64,000 nucleotides of DNA, from contig JAGDZJ010000001.1 in NCBI GenBank assembly GCA_049115955.1, positions 62,001-126,000 on the forward strand. Reading direction: 5' to 3'. Shown one piece after another: positions 44,151-52,948 of this stretch. Below the pieces are notes generated by a model. That model was given only the letters and a program-made list of their open reading frames with translations, was not told the origin of the DNA and searched no databases. Positions within the stretch are counted from its first letter, which is position 1; the number at the start of each line of letters is the position of its first letter. Both the position numbers and the translations under genes were made by a program. This DNA is from Salinispirillum sp049115955 (GTDB lineage: Bacteria; Pseudomonadota; Gammaproteobacteria; Pseudomonadales; Natronospirillaceae).

Positions 44151-44831
44151 CTAGGGCCGAATGTCGTTCATGGTGCTTTTTAAGCCCGCCAATTGAACGG
44201 TAAACAAATGCTCCAGAATGCGCGCTTGCTGCTCTGTATTTGCAGAGAAAAACTCGCTGGGCCAGTTTTCGCAGTACGCAACCGCGTCAACCACACCGGT
44301 ACGCAACAATAAGGTAACGCCGTGCACCAAAGACCAGGCACTGAAAGACGCTACCGCCAGTTGGTAAGGCGTAAGTTCATACCCTTCAGACAAAAACAGT
44401 TCCGCCATACTGTTTTGCAGATACTGTTCCGTGCAACCCGCTGCTGCGGTGAGTTCAGCAGTCAAGTATTCAGGCTCAGGCGTCCAGAAAAAGATCAAAT
44501 TAAAGATTCCGGTGTGCTCAAAACCAAACTGAATATACGCCCGCGCCATAGCGCGGACTTTTCCTTCAGCCGTGGTTGCCTCGGCTACAGATAGACTTTC
44601 TTGCAAAACCGCGTCGAAGACTTTGAAGCCCTCTGTTTTCATCTCCACCATTAAGGCGGTTTTATCTGCAAAATGGTTGTATGCCGCAGTGGGCGTTACG
44701 CCCACCGTTTTAGCAATACTGCGCAGACTCAGGTCGTCCAGTGAACCGGTTTCCAAGGCTTGGAAACCCGCGTCAATCAAGGCAGCTTTCAGGTTCCCAT
44801 GATGGTAGGCAGATTTTTTTCGTTGGCTCAT
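44151..44831 (-). CDS. TetR/AcrR family transcriptional regulator
   Basis: A 226-residue repressor-type protein. The N-terminal HTH reads LRSIAKTVGVTPTAAYNHFADKTAL, typical of TetR; the C-terminal effector domain is WHG-like (TetR_C_33-like). The ATG at 44831 is preferred over a GTG at 44843. It lies 69 bases downstream of the outer-membrane gene of the RND operon and may be co-transcribed and regulate it; the direct repeats at 49562-49601 are candidate operators. The inverted GGCCCT and AGGGCC overlapping its stop may be a weak terminator. Confidence 0.85.
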   Translation of the reverse strand: MSQRKKSAYHHGNLKAALIDAGFQALETGSLDDLSLRSIAKTVGVTPTAAYNHFADKTALMVEMKTEGFKVFDAVLQESLSVAEATTAEGKVRAMARAYIQFGFEHTGIFNLIFFWTPEPEYLTAELTAAAGCTEQYLQNSMAELFLSEGYELTPYQLAVASFSAWSLVHGVTLLLRTGVVDAVAYCENWPSEFFSANTEQQARILEHLFTVQLAGLKSTMNDIRP

Positions 44832-44899
44832 ACGGCAACTCACGACGGATAACCTGCCCAGTTTAACAGAGTGTGCGTCTCACTGGCGACCAACACGCG

Positions 44900-46267
44900 C
44901 TAAAAGCCAAAGCGGAGATTTAAGGTGATGGCGTCGTTATGCCGCACGGCATAAAGCGCCTGCTCATCGCGCCACGCATGGTACTCCACCACACTTAAAC
45001 TCAGGCTCAAAGGATCATTGGGTTTCCATTCAGCCTCAGCCCGCGTCAGCCAACCCTCGTCGCCCGGCAACCCGACGGCTTGCAGCGTCAGCGCTAGTCG
45101 ATCATTCCAACCGGTCCAGCGGGTGCGCACCGACTGTGACCAACGCCACTCGTCGGCATCAACCGTGTCAGCGTTACGCAACAAGTAAAGCGCGCCTACT
45201 TCGGCAGACAAGGTCAGATTCGACCAACCCGAGTACTCCACACCCATCATACTGCGCCATTCATCCACATCTACCCAAGGTTCCAGGGCCTGTGATGTAG
45301 GCAACTGCCCCCCCCGGTGCCAAGCTTGTTCCGTACGCCACAACCAAGCACCGCGCACCCACTGCACACCGCCGCCCAGCACCTGCACCGGCTCTTGCCG
45401 TAACTCTATGCGCTCTGGGCCCATGCCACCCATAGTGACGGCGCGCAACGATGGCGTGTAGCTGTTCAGTTGTGCGGCCATTACTTGCACATCCACCCCC
45501 GACCAGCGTTGTTGCCAACGCAGCGCATAACCTAAGTGGTTTGCTGGCGTTTGCTCGACGATCTCACTGCCTGTGGCGCGCAGCTCTGCCAAGGTATCAA
45601 ACTCATCAAAGGGTGCCGCCAGTCGATCGCTTTGGGTGCCGTCCAACACCACCAAATCCAACTGACCACGCCAATTGAGCGTGAGTGCAGGAACCGGTAG
45701 GCGCATCTGTTCCAAGTCCACCTGACCGGGCCAACGCTGGTCACGAGGGGCCAAAACATCGAGCACCGCGATCGATTCCGCCTGCCCCCAGGCAAGAGTT
45801 TGGTAACCGCCCTGCAACCACCAGTCACCCGACTGCCAACTCAGATAGCTGTCGGCCCATAGCCACTGCCATTGCCGCGCTTCTGCTTGCTCGCCGGTAA
45901 ATGCATAGCCGGACCACAGCCCGGCGTTTTCGGCATCCGGCAGCCAATCATGCTCCAGAGAGCCAGCCAACCGAGCCGACCAGTCTCCGAAACGTACACT
46001 GCCCTGCCCATACAGAGAGGACTCGAAACGGGTTATGTCAGCCGCCGCGCGACTGAAACCCGGTTCCGGGTCTCGGTACCCGTAGGCTGTTTTATGTTGC
46101 GCCCAACCCAGTAAGCGCCATGGGCTTTGTGTGGCGGCGGGTGCAGCCGCCGTCGTGTTAAGGTCGCCAAAAAAGTCGTTCGCTACGGCAGGGCTGCCAA
46201 CGGCTATCGCCACCGATAGACCCATTAGCAGTGCGGACCAGTCGGACCGTCGTGCTATCCATCTCAT
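44900..46267 (-). CDS. Outer-membrane protein of the RND/LolA-like operon (DUF1302-like beta-barrel)
   Basis: A 455-residue exported protein. The ATG at 46267 has AAGGAG seven bases upstream; a TTG in frame at 46270 is not needed. A signal peptide ends VGSPAVAND, and a short Ala/Thr-rich stretch follows. The mature part has alternating hydrophobic beta strands with aromatic girdle residues (W, Y) and ends in a Phe (RFGF), the standard outer-membrane terminus. Proteins of this kind (DUF1302 and related) often accompany MMPL/RND exporters and LolA-like genes; its exact role, channel or assembly factor, is not known. Start overlaps the LolA-like stop by one base. Confidence 0.78.
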   Translation of the reverse strand: MRWIARRSDWSALLMGLSVAIAVGSPAVANDFFGDLNTTAAAPAATQSPWRLLGWAQHKTAYGYRDPEPGFSRAAADITRFESSLYGQGSVRFGDWSARLAGSLEHDWLPDAENAGLWSGYAFTGEQAEARQWQWLWADSYLSWQSGDWWLQGGYQTLAWGQAESIAVLDVLAPRDQRWPGQVDLEQMRLPVPALTLNWRGQLDLVVLDGTQSDRLAAPFDEFDTLAELRATGSEIVEQTPANHLGYALRWQQRWSGVDVQVMAAQLNSYTPSLRAVTMGGMGPERIELRQEPVQVLGGGVQWVRGAWLWRTEQAWHRGGQLPTSQALEPWVDVDEWRSMMGVEYSGWSNLTLSAEVGALYLLRNADTVDADEWRWSQSVRTRWTGWNDRLALTLQAVGLPGDEGWLTRAEAEWKPNDPLSLSLSVVEYHAWRDEQALYAVRHNDAITLNLRFGF

Positions 46268-47109
46268 CAATTCACTCCTTGCTGCATGGCTTGCGTGGTG
46301 AACAAACTGGCATCGTTGTGCTCGTTGTAGCGAATGTTGTGGGTCTGGAACACGCTGGCGTGTTCGCGCTGACCGTTACGTGTGGTGATCATCTGGATGC
46401 GCTTGGCGGTCCAGATACCATCAATTTCTTCCAGTTCGCGAGCAGAAAAATATTTGATGCGGCCACCGCGCTCGACCCAGATCTGCGCCTGCACTTGCAC
46501 GAAGTTGTCTTGCCGTATCCACAGGTGTGAACGTTCGTAGCCGGTCTCACGCAGTACACGATCACGAAACTCCGGTTTTGGCGTAGATTCAATCAACCAC
46601 GTTGAGGCACCGTCGACCACTTCTTGGTCACTGAGCAGTTCGTAGTCGTACCAATCGATGGTGGTGCCGTTGAGGTCAGAATAGGTGAAGTCGCTGCCCA
46701 TGAAAGAGTCGGAGCGATCACCCGCTGCAACCCGCCGCACTTGCTTGAGGGCAGGCAAATACAGCCAAGCTTCGTCATCCTGCGTGTCGTAGTCATAGCT
46801 CAGGTAGGCAGTCCCCGCGACGTCGGTGGGTGCCATAAAGAAGGTTACACCCTTGGTTACCCCTTCCTCTTCTAAGGTATACAGCCGCAGGTCGCGCACT
46901 CGCTCGCGGTTGTTGCGATCAATCAGTATGAGCTGGGCGTCTGCAACCGAAGAGTCACCGGTATAGCGGTCATCCACCCGCTCCATAATTTCACGCGCCG
47001 TCAGCGTTTCAGCCTGTACCAGTCCATGCCAGCCTACCAGACCGACCAGTGCCAGCCCGAGAAAGAAACGACGACGCACCGAAACAGAAACAGTATTAGA
47101 AAAAGACAT
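46267..47109 (-). CDS. Outer membrane lipoprotein-sorting-protein-like (LolA superfamily)
   Basis: A 280-residue periplasmic protein with a signal peptide ending VQAETLTA. The fold-level pattern (MERVDDRYTGDSSVADAQLILIDRNN and DEAWLYLPALKQVRRVAAGDRSDSFMGSDFTYSDL) is that of LolA-like proteins paired with RND exporters (COG2834-like), longer than true LolA (about 200). It should shuttle a lipophilic cargo from the exporter to the outer membrane. One-base overlaps on both sides tie it to the RND and OMP genes. Confidence 0.85.
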   Translation of the reverse strand: MSFSNTVSVSVRRRFFLGLALVGLVGWHGLVQAETLTAREIMERVDDRYTGDSSVADAQLILIDRNNRERVRDLRLYTLEEEGVTKGVTFFMAPTDVAGTAYLSYDYDTQDDEAWLYLPALKQVRRVAAGDRSDSFMGSDFTYSDLNGTTIDWYDYELLSDQEVVDGASTWLIESTPKPEFRDRVLRETGYERSHLWIRQDNFVQVQAQIWVERGGRIKYFSARELEEIDGIWTAKRIQMITTRNGQREHASVFQTHNIRYNEHNDASLFTTQAMQQGVN

Positions 47110-49487
47110 TAGAGATTACCTCCTGATGGGGTTGCGGAAATAAGTTGTGGGGTTGCTTGATGGTTGGATTCGCCGTCACCGACGGCCTGCTCGGCACGGC
47201 CATCCACCATATACAAAATGGCGGGTAGGAATATCAGGTCACCCAACAGCGCCAACGTCATGATGCTGGCGGCAAACAGTCCTACATAGATGTAAGGGAT
47301 AAAGGAGCCCAGCAGCATAACGCTGAAGCCCAATACCAATATGATGGAAGTGAACACCACGGCACGACCGGCCTGATTCACCGCTTGCGTGATAGCATCT
47401 GCGGTGTTCAAACCCGCGCGCCGACCGCGCAAGTAGCGATTCATCATGTGAATGGCGTCGTCCACGGCAATGCCCATGGTCATCGCGCCCACCACCATGG
47501 TGCCCAAGTTCAATGGAATACCCAGTACCACCAGTAGAGCACCCGTAATGAGGATGGGCACGATGCTTGGCACCAAGGCGATCAAACCGTATTTAAACGA
47601 CCGGAACAGCACCATAAAGCTCAGCCCGATGATGCCCAACGCGACCAGAAACGACTGGAACATGCCTTGGTTGATGTACATATCCTGCGCGTTGTACATC
47701 ACCAAACTGCCGCTGTTCTCTACCACAAGATCGCCGAAGTAGCGGGCTCGATGCTCGTTCATGCGCGCCAGAAACGCCGTGGTTTCGGTTGCCGCCATAT
47801 TGCGAATGGGCACACTGAGGCGTAACCAACGTTCGTCAAAGTCTTTAAGGTCGGTCAGGTCTTCGTCGCTGCCGCTGTTGTCGTACAACAATAGAAACTG
47901 CGCCGCCATCTCTCGACTGTCGGGCAGGCGCAAGAACGCAGGGTCATCAAAGTTCAGCGCTTGATTAATGCGTTTGTGAAAGTCGATCAGGGAGTTGGTG
48001 CTGCCGGTTTCCGGTTGGCTCTCTAACCAGTCTTGGAACAGCGCCACGCGGAGCAGAAACTGCGGCTCATGAATGCCCCCAGCCGTACCGCTGTCGATCA
48101 TCAAATCGATGTTCTGAATGCCGTTGTAGTGTTCGTCGAAATAAACCAAATCCGCTCGGGTGGGGTTACTCTGCTTGAAGTAGGTGATGAAGTTGGAGTC
48201 GACTTCAATGCGTGGTACCAGACTCACACTGACCACCAACACCGCAACCCCAAGCATCACCAGTGGTCGCCGAAAGCGGTAGGTAAACCCAGGCACTGCT
48301 GTGGTAATACGGGCGACAATGCCGGTGTTGACACTGTGTCGAGTGCGGTCAGAAAAGGCCGAAATAAAGCTCAGAACAGCGGGCAGCAACGTCATCGCCA
48401 GCACAAACAAGGTCATTGCACCAATGGCACCTAACCACGCGAATTGTTTAACCGGCAACAGTTGCGTGACGCTCAATGCCATAAAACCTGCTGCCGTGGT
48501 GAAGGCGGTATAAAAGGCCGGTACCCATAGGTGCTCAATGGTGGCTTGGGCCGCCGCTTTAGGCGTCTGGCCTTCCGCCCGAAACCGGTAGAACTCGACC
48601 AACACATGTACTGACACGCCCACGCCTATGATGATCAATGCCGGTATCAAAGCTGACTCCACCACCGAATGCGGCCAGCGCATCAGGCCTTGAATGCCCG
48701 TCACCACCGTGATCGCGCTACCGATCAACAACCACGGTACCAAGGTACCCGTTAAGGAACGGAAGCTGATAAACAAGATAATGATCATGACCACCGCCAT
48801 GGTCGGATTCAGCCATGCCTGATCCCGTTTCGAGAGCACTTCAAATTGCTCGGTAAACACCGGTTGCCCACTGAGATGTAAGGGGTATCCGCGCTCCGCG
48901 TATTGCTGTTCGTCTATGAACGTATGCAAGGCCGACATCAGTGACATTTTGAGCGTGCTCTCGCCCACTTCGTATTGCGTCCGTGCGGCAATGCGAGTGT
49001 GACGAAAATCGTCAGTGATCAGGCTTCCGATGGCCATTTCTTCGCCAAGCATGATTTTGCGGGCTTCGGCGATCAACCAAGGGTCGGTTAGGTCTTCAAA
49101 CACCTCGTCTGTCGCCATCATACCGCCACCCGAGTGGGTGTATTGGTACTTGGTCAGCGAACGCACTTGCGTCACTTCGGGGCGGTTTTCTAGAAATTCT
49201 GTCAGTTCAGCGATGACCTGCAGGCTTTCCGGCGTGAACAGATCAGCATCACTCTCAGGCGCAACCACGCCCACCGAGAGATATTCCACATCACCAAAGC
49301 GTTCCAGCAAGTCGTTGAAAGTCGCTAAATTGGGATCGCCATCAAGAAAAAAACGTTCGTTCGAATTGTCGTAATACAAGTTACTCATGGGTGGTATGGC
49401 GAGCGCCATAGCCACGGCGACGGCTGCCAGCACCAGCCAGCGGCCGTTCACCACCGACCTTGCCCACAGTTTAATAAATGATTTCAC
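47109..49487 (-). CDS. RND superfamily exporter, MMPL type
   Basis: A 792-residue membrane exporter with two repeats, each having a first helix, a periplasmic loop of about 200 residues and five clustered helices (12 in all). It has the shorter periplasmic loops of MMPL/HpnN-like lipid exporters rather than the AcrB type (about 1050 residues), and no membrane-fusion protein is adjacent. The motif GMTMGIAVDDAIHMMNRYLRGRRAG typical of proton-relay helix 10 is seen as MTMGIAVDDAIHM. It starts the three-gene operon; no neighbour gene shows the cargo. Confidence 0.9.
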   Translation of the reverse strand: MKSFIKLWARSVVNGRWLVLAAVAVAMALAIPPMSNLYYDNSNERFFLDGDPNLATFNDLLERFGDVEYLSVGVVAPESDADLFTPESLQVIAELTEFLENRPEVTQVRSLTKYQYTHSGGGMMATDEVFEDLTDPWLIAEARKIMLGEEMAIGSLITDDFRHTRIAARTQYEVGESTLKMSLMSALHTFIDEQQYAERGYPLHLSGQPVFTEQFEVLSKRDQAWLNPTMAVVMIIILFISFRSLTGTLVPWLLIGSAITVVTGIQGLMRWPHSVVESALIPALIIIGVGVSVHVLVEFYRFRAEGQTPKAAAQATIEHLWVPAFYTAFTTAAGFMALSVTQLLPVKQFAWLGAIGAMTLFVLAMTLLPAVLSFISAFSDRTRHSVNTGIVARITTAVPGFTYRFRRPLVMLGVAVLVVSVSLVPRIEVDSNFITYFKQSNPTRADLVYFDEHYNGIQNIDLMIDSGTAGGIHEPQFLLRVALFQDWLESQPETGSTNSLIDFHKRINQALNFDDPAFLRLPDSREMAAQFLLLYDNSGSDEDLTDLKDFDERWLRLSVPIRNMAATETTAFLARMNEHRARYFGDLVVENSGSLVMYNAQDMYINQGMFQSFLVALGIIGLSFMVLFRSFKYGLIALVPSIVPILITGALLVVLGIPLNLGTMVVGAMTMGIAVDDAIHMMNRYLRGRRAGLNTADAITQAVNQAGRAVVFTSIILVLGFSVMLLGSFIPYIYVGLFAASIMTLALLGDLIFLPAILYMVDGRAEQAVGDGESNHQATPQLISATPSGGNL

Positions 49488-49749
49488 AGCCTCTCTCCTC
49501 AGCAGTTCCGTATTTTGGGGTCATCAATGTTTACAGCAATTACATATACAGTACGCGTAGTTAACACCGTAAACTTTATGATGTAAAGATAACGCTGTAA
49601 ATATTTTGATGAAACGCCAGTGTGTGGCTTGCCGTAGGGGGAAGGTCAAGTAAAAATGAGAATCATTCTTATAACTAATTTTCTAGAGAGCAGAACGAAA
49701 AAAGCCCACCGGTCACAACGACAGGCAGTGATGGTGTTTTCTCGAAGGG
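49488..49749. promoter_or_regulatory. Promoter region of the RND operon, with direct repeats and a Fur-box-like site
   Basis: No gene is seen here. TAACACCGTAAA (49562-49573) and TAACGCTGTAAA (49590-49601) are direct repeats 28 bases apart, upstream of the RND start at 49487. At 49654-49672 AAAATGAGAATCATTCTTA resembles a Fur box (17 of 19 positions fit an ATGA-GAATCAT-type palindrome by eye). Either could be an operator; the TetR gene at 44151 is a candidate regulator for the repeats. Confidence 0.45.
49698..49736 (-). terminator. Rho-independent terminator after the cyclase gene
   Basis: Read on the minus strand, CACC and TCAC (with a 2-to-1 internal loop) pair with GTGA and GGTG, and the stem runs into GGGCTTTTTT. 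It lies 14 bases after the stop of the cyclase gene. Confidence 0.7.
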
Positions 49750-51669
49750 TTATTGCGGAGCTTGCTCTTTAAGCCAGGTGGGGGAAAGTTGGTGCCAATC
49801 TAACGCCCAGCAAGATAAGGGTTCGGCCTTACCTTTTAGTGCCAGTTCACCAACAAAATGGCACGGCAAGCGGTCTTTCACCTGTTCGTAAGTAGCTGCA
49901 CAGAGCAGAATATCGACCGGCTGGCCGTGTTCCGTCTGCGCGTCTTTGGTCGCGCTTTCCAAGCGTGCAGCCGTGTTCACCACATCGCCGATGGCAGTGT
50001 AATTGAACCGCTTGGGCCCGCCGATGTTACCCACCACGCCCATGCCGGTGCTGATGCCGACACCCATGGCCAGACGGTGCAGATCACCTTCTGGAAACTG
50101 TTGATTGAAAGCCTGTAATTCGTGTTGCATGGCTGCCGCGGCCAGGCAAGCATGATAGACGTGGTCGGGGTCTTCCAGCGGCGCGTTAAACAACCCCATG
50201 ACGGCATCGCCCATCAACTTGTCGAGTGTGCCCCGATAACGCTGCAGCGCCGAGATCATCACACCAAAATAGGCGTTCAGGTGCGCCACCAAGTCCTCGG
50301 TGGCTAAGCGCTCGGTCAATGGGGTGAAATTGCGTAAGTCCGTGAACAGCAGCGTTAAGGGTTGATGCTTACCACCTAACTGCAAGTTAGCGCGCTGCCC
50401 GATAATTTCTTCCACTAATGCCGGTGCAACATAGTTGCTGAACGCTTGACGCAAGGCCGCTGTTTCAGCACGCTGCTGTAAGAAACGCCAGAGCTCTCCG
50501 GTAACGGCTAAGATCAACAGCAGCAACATGGGGTAAAACACCGCTAGCCACAGATGCCACTGCACATACAACCAAACACCCAGCGCATAGAGGCCGCACA
50601 GCAACACAGCATAACTTAGTAAGCGAAAGCGCATGGCAGACATTCGCATCGCCAGCCCCCAAGCCGCCAACACCAAAACGAGCGTCAGTAACCATTGGCT
50701 CCCATCGATGTCTTGCAACAGATTGCCGTCTATGACGTTGGCGACGAAGGTTAAGTGCATCAAAGGGCCGGGGAATTGCCCCTTCGGCGTGGCACGAAGA
50801 TCACTGATGCCCGCCTCGCTAACCCCCACAATCACATAATGGTCACGCAACCGCTCGGCATCCCAATCCGGGCTCAGCAATTCAATGAAGTTAATGCGCT
50901 GATAGCTGTCCGATGCGTAATAATTCAACCGCACCGTGCCACGGGTATCAACCGGTAGAGATTGCGCCCCGAAACGGGCTGAACTGGCACTGAGTTCGAG
51001 GTCTTGCAGCGTGCCGAGACGCCACATCTGCACACCCAAGTTGGGTAGCACGATGTCACTGACATGAAAGGCGAGCGGATAGCGCCGAATGAGCTGGTCA
51101 CTGTCTTCTCGGGTATTCAGCGCGGCCAACAGCATGTAGGACTCCAGCACCGGAGATACCGGCAACTCAATCAGTTCACTGCTGAACAAGCGTGCGCCGC
51201 TGCTTTGCAACAGCGCCGAGTCCAACAGCAGATCATAAGCGTTAGCATCCAGTTCGCGGGCTAACGGCCCATTCAGGAAGCTCCCGCCGACGCTGGGTAA
51301 AGCTGCCAAGGCATCTGCCAGACGTCGATCCTGCTCGACAGTCGTCGCTTCCGAAAACAGAATATCCACACCCACGACGTGCGCGGCGTGTAATTGAGCC
51401 AAGCCGTCGGCAATGACGTCACGCGGCCATGGCCAACGCCCCATTGCGCGCACGCTGGCGTTGTCGACTTCTACAAACACCACGGATTCAGGCGGTGCAT
51501 GGTTATGCCACTGATAAAAGTTGTCGCTCACGGCGTTAGACAGCGCCACGACCATCAGCGGCGGACGCCACACCAGTAGCAACCAAAGGCCACACAACAC
51601 CGTAATAGCCAGCGCCAACTGATACGGCGCCGACCAACGCTGCTGAAACGCGCGCCAGACTGGCGTCAT
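49750..51669 (-). CDS. CHASE2-domain adenylate/guanylate cyclase
   Basis: A 639-residue membrane cyclase. An N-terminal helix (about 17-37) leads to an extracytoplasmic CHASE2 sensor of about 280 residues (VDNASVRAMGRWPWPRDVIADGLA and VGVDILFSE are typical), then three TM helices near 330-395, then a class III cyclase domain (about 430-610) with LFTDLRNFTPLTERL and TAIGDVVNTAARLE. K in DKLMGDAVMG and the metal Asp residues fit an active adenylate cyclase. Start ATG 51669 overlaps the FecR-type stop by one base (TGATG). Product cAMP or cGMP would signal an envelope condition. Confidence 0.92.
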   Translation of the reverse strand: MTPVWRAFQQRWSAPYQLALAITVLCGLWLLLVWRPPLMVVALSNAVSDNFYQWHNHAPPESVVFVEVDNASVRAMGRWPWPRDVIADGLAQLHAAHVVGVDILFSEATTVEQDRRLADALAALPSVGGSFLNGPLARELDANAYDLLLDSALLQSSGARLFSSELIELPVSPVLESYMLLAALNTREDSDQLIRRYPLAFHVSDIVLPNLGVQMWRLGTLQDLELSASSARFGAQSLPVDTRGTVRLNYYASDSYQRINFIELLSPDWDAERLRDHYVIVGVSEAGISDLRATPKGQFPGPLMHLTFVANVIDGNLLQDIDGSQWLLTLVLVLAAWGLAMRMSAMRFRLLSYAVLLCGLYALGVWLYVQWHLWLAVFYPMLLLLILAVTGELWRFLQQRAETAALRQAFSNYVAPALVEEIIGQRANLQLGGKHQPLTLLFTDLRNFTPLTERLATEDLVAHLNAYFGVMISALQRYRGTLDKLMGDAVMGLFNAPLEDPDHVYHACLAAAAMQHELQAFNQQFPEGDLHRLAMGVGISTGMGVVGNIGGPKRFNYTAIGDVVNTAARLESATKDAQTEHGQPVDILLCAATYEQVKDRLPCHFVGELALKGKAEPLSCWALDWHQLSPTWLKEQAPQ

Positions 51670-52448
51670 CAGCGCCGCTGCCACGACGAGAGATCGCGTT
51701 CTAGGCGCACCAGCGTGGAGCCGATGTCGGCTTCGACGGCATCGGGCACATCGCCCAGTGCCAGCGTTAGTTGCCGTCCCGGCGCCAATTCAACTTGCTG
51801 CACAAAGGCTTGGAACTGTGCATTCTGTTGCGCTTTGTAATCATCGAAAGACTGCTGAAACGCTTCTCGATAGCTGCGAAAAGCTTGTCGCTGTTGCTGC
51901 AAAAAGTTCTGGAACGACGCGGGCTCAGAGTCTTCAGCAGCGTAATAGGCCATCTCCGCGCCGTCTTGACGCGCCACATCTACGTCACCCTGAAACAGTG
52001 CAATGTCATGACGCTGTTCACCTGCGCTGACTAAAAACCGCGTGCCTTTCACACCAATCACCATCAAGGGCGTAGTCGCTTGCAAGCGTTGCCCGACGCG
52101 CGGCGTTACTTCGAACAAGGCGACACCGGACAGCAGCTCCGCCTCGGTCGCATCGCGCACACTCAATATGGCCAGCTCTGCCAACACCACGTGGTCGTCC
52201 ATGAATTCAATCTGGGCTCGCCCACCCGCCAAGGTATGCACTTGATCACCCGCACATAGAGCCACCGGCAAAGCGGACACCCGTGCCGGAAACGGCGAGT
52301 CAGGCGTCATTAAGCGCACATTTCCTTGCGTCCGCGTCAGTTCGGCCAATGCCGGTTCGCAGCGCTCGGTGGCACTAGCGATTAACGGGCACAGCGCACA
52401 CGCCCCACACAGCAGAGTCGCCACACCGACTCGGGCTTGGGATATCAT
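51669..52448 (-). CDS. FecR domain periplasmic protein
   Basis: A 259-residue exported protein. Signal peptide ends LIASATE (about residue 27). The FecR core TQGNVRLM, AGGRAQIEFMDDHVVLAELAILSV and GVKGTRFLVSAGEQRHDIALFQGDVDV follow, then a coiled, Gln/Phe-rich tail (about 165-235). It is linked to the CHASE2 cyclase by a one-base overlap, the standard arrangement in which FecR proteins are thought to feed the CHASE2 sensor. Upstream is an 80-base divergent promoter gap. Confidence 0.88.
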   Translation of the reverse strand: MISQARVGVATLLCGACALCPLIASATERCEPALAELTRTQGNVRLMTPDSPFPARVSALPVALCAGDQVHTLAGGRAQIEFMDDHVVLAELAILSVRDATEAELLSGVALFEVTPRVGQRLQATTPLMVIGVKGTRFLVSAGEQRHDIALFQGDVDVARQDGAEMAYYAAEDSEPASFQNFLQQQRQAFRSYREAFQQSFDDYKAQQNAQFQAFVQQVELAPGRQLTLALGDVPDAVEADIGSTLVRLERDLSSWQRR

Positions 52449-52483
52449 TCAACATCTCCTTATGATGCTCAGTTGTCGCTTCC

Positions 52484-52517
52484 TATAATAGCTAGCGTGT
52501 CGGCACGGCGCACGCTA
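52484..52517. promoter_or_regulatory. TATAAT box and inverted repeat in the FecR divergent gap
   Basis: TATAAT at 52484-52489 is a good -10 for the rightward gene at 52529 though its -35 is poor. Just downstream TAGCGTG and CACGCTA (52493-52499 and 52511-52517) form an inverted repeat with 11-base spacer that would sit over the transcript start, so it could be an operator. Confidence 0.4.
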
Positions 52518-52528
52518 CTCTAGAGATT

Positions 52529-52948
52529 ATGCTAAAAAACCTGATTTATTCGATAATGGGCATTACAGGCGCGCTGCTGATTTCGGCGGCGCTGGTCATA
52601 TGTTCGCCTGTTTTATTGAACCACTATGGCAACGCCTTGATCGCCAGCAGCAGTGCACGTGTTGATGCAGAAACACAATTCTCGACCTTGCGCCCACAAG
52701 ACGTAAAACGGCGCCTAGAATTAGACCAGCTTATGGGGTTGGATGACATTAAAGCCTGGGCCGAGCGCATCGGTATTCGATACTACGAGCGCGCCTCTTT
52801 ATTCTTCAATACGTTAGACTTATTCGACTACCCGGAAGACTGCTTTAACACGCTGTTGGGTGAGCATCGTTTAGGCCACTTTTACGTATATAAATCACGT
52901 CGCGTCTGTCCTGCCGACGCTGCCAACGACACGGGAGTCCCATCATGA
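52529..52948 (+). CDS. Hypothetical membrane-anchored protein (139 aa)
   Basis: Not recognised. It has an N-terminal TM helix (about 8-32) and a soluble C-terminal part with RIGIRYYERASLFFNTLDLFDYPEDCF and two Cys (about residues 105 and 128), perhaps a disulfide on the outside. The start ATG is at 52529; there is no clear ribosome site. Its stop overlaps the following gene by four bases (ATGA), so the two are coupled. Confidence 0.65.
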   Translation: MLKNLIYSIMGITGALLISAALVICSPVLLNHYGNALIASSSARVDAETQFSTLRPQDVKRRLELDQLMGLDDIKAWAERIGIRYYERASLFFNTLDLFDYPEDCFNTLLGEHRLGHFYVYKSRRVCPADAANDTGVPS

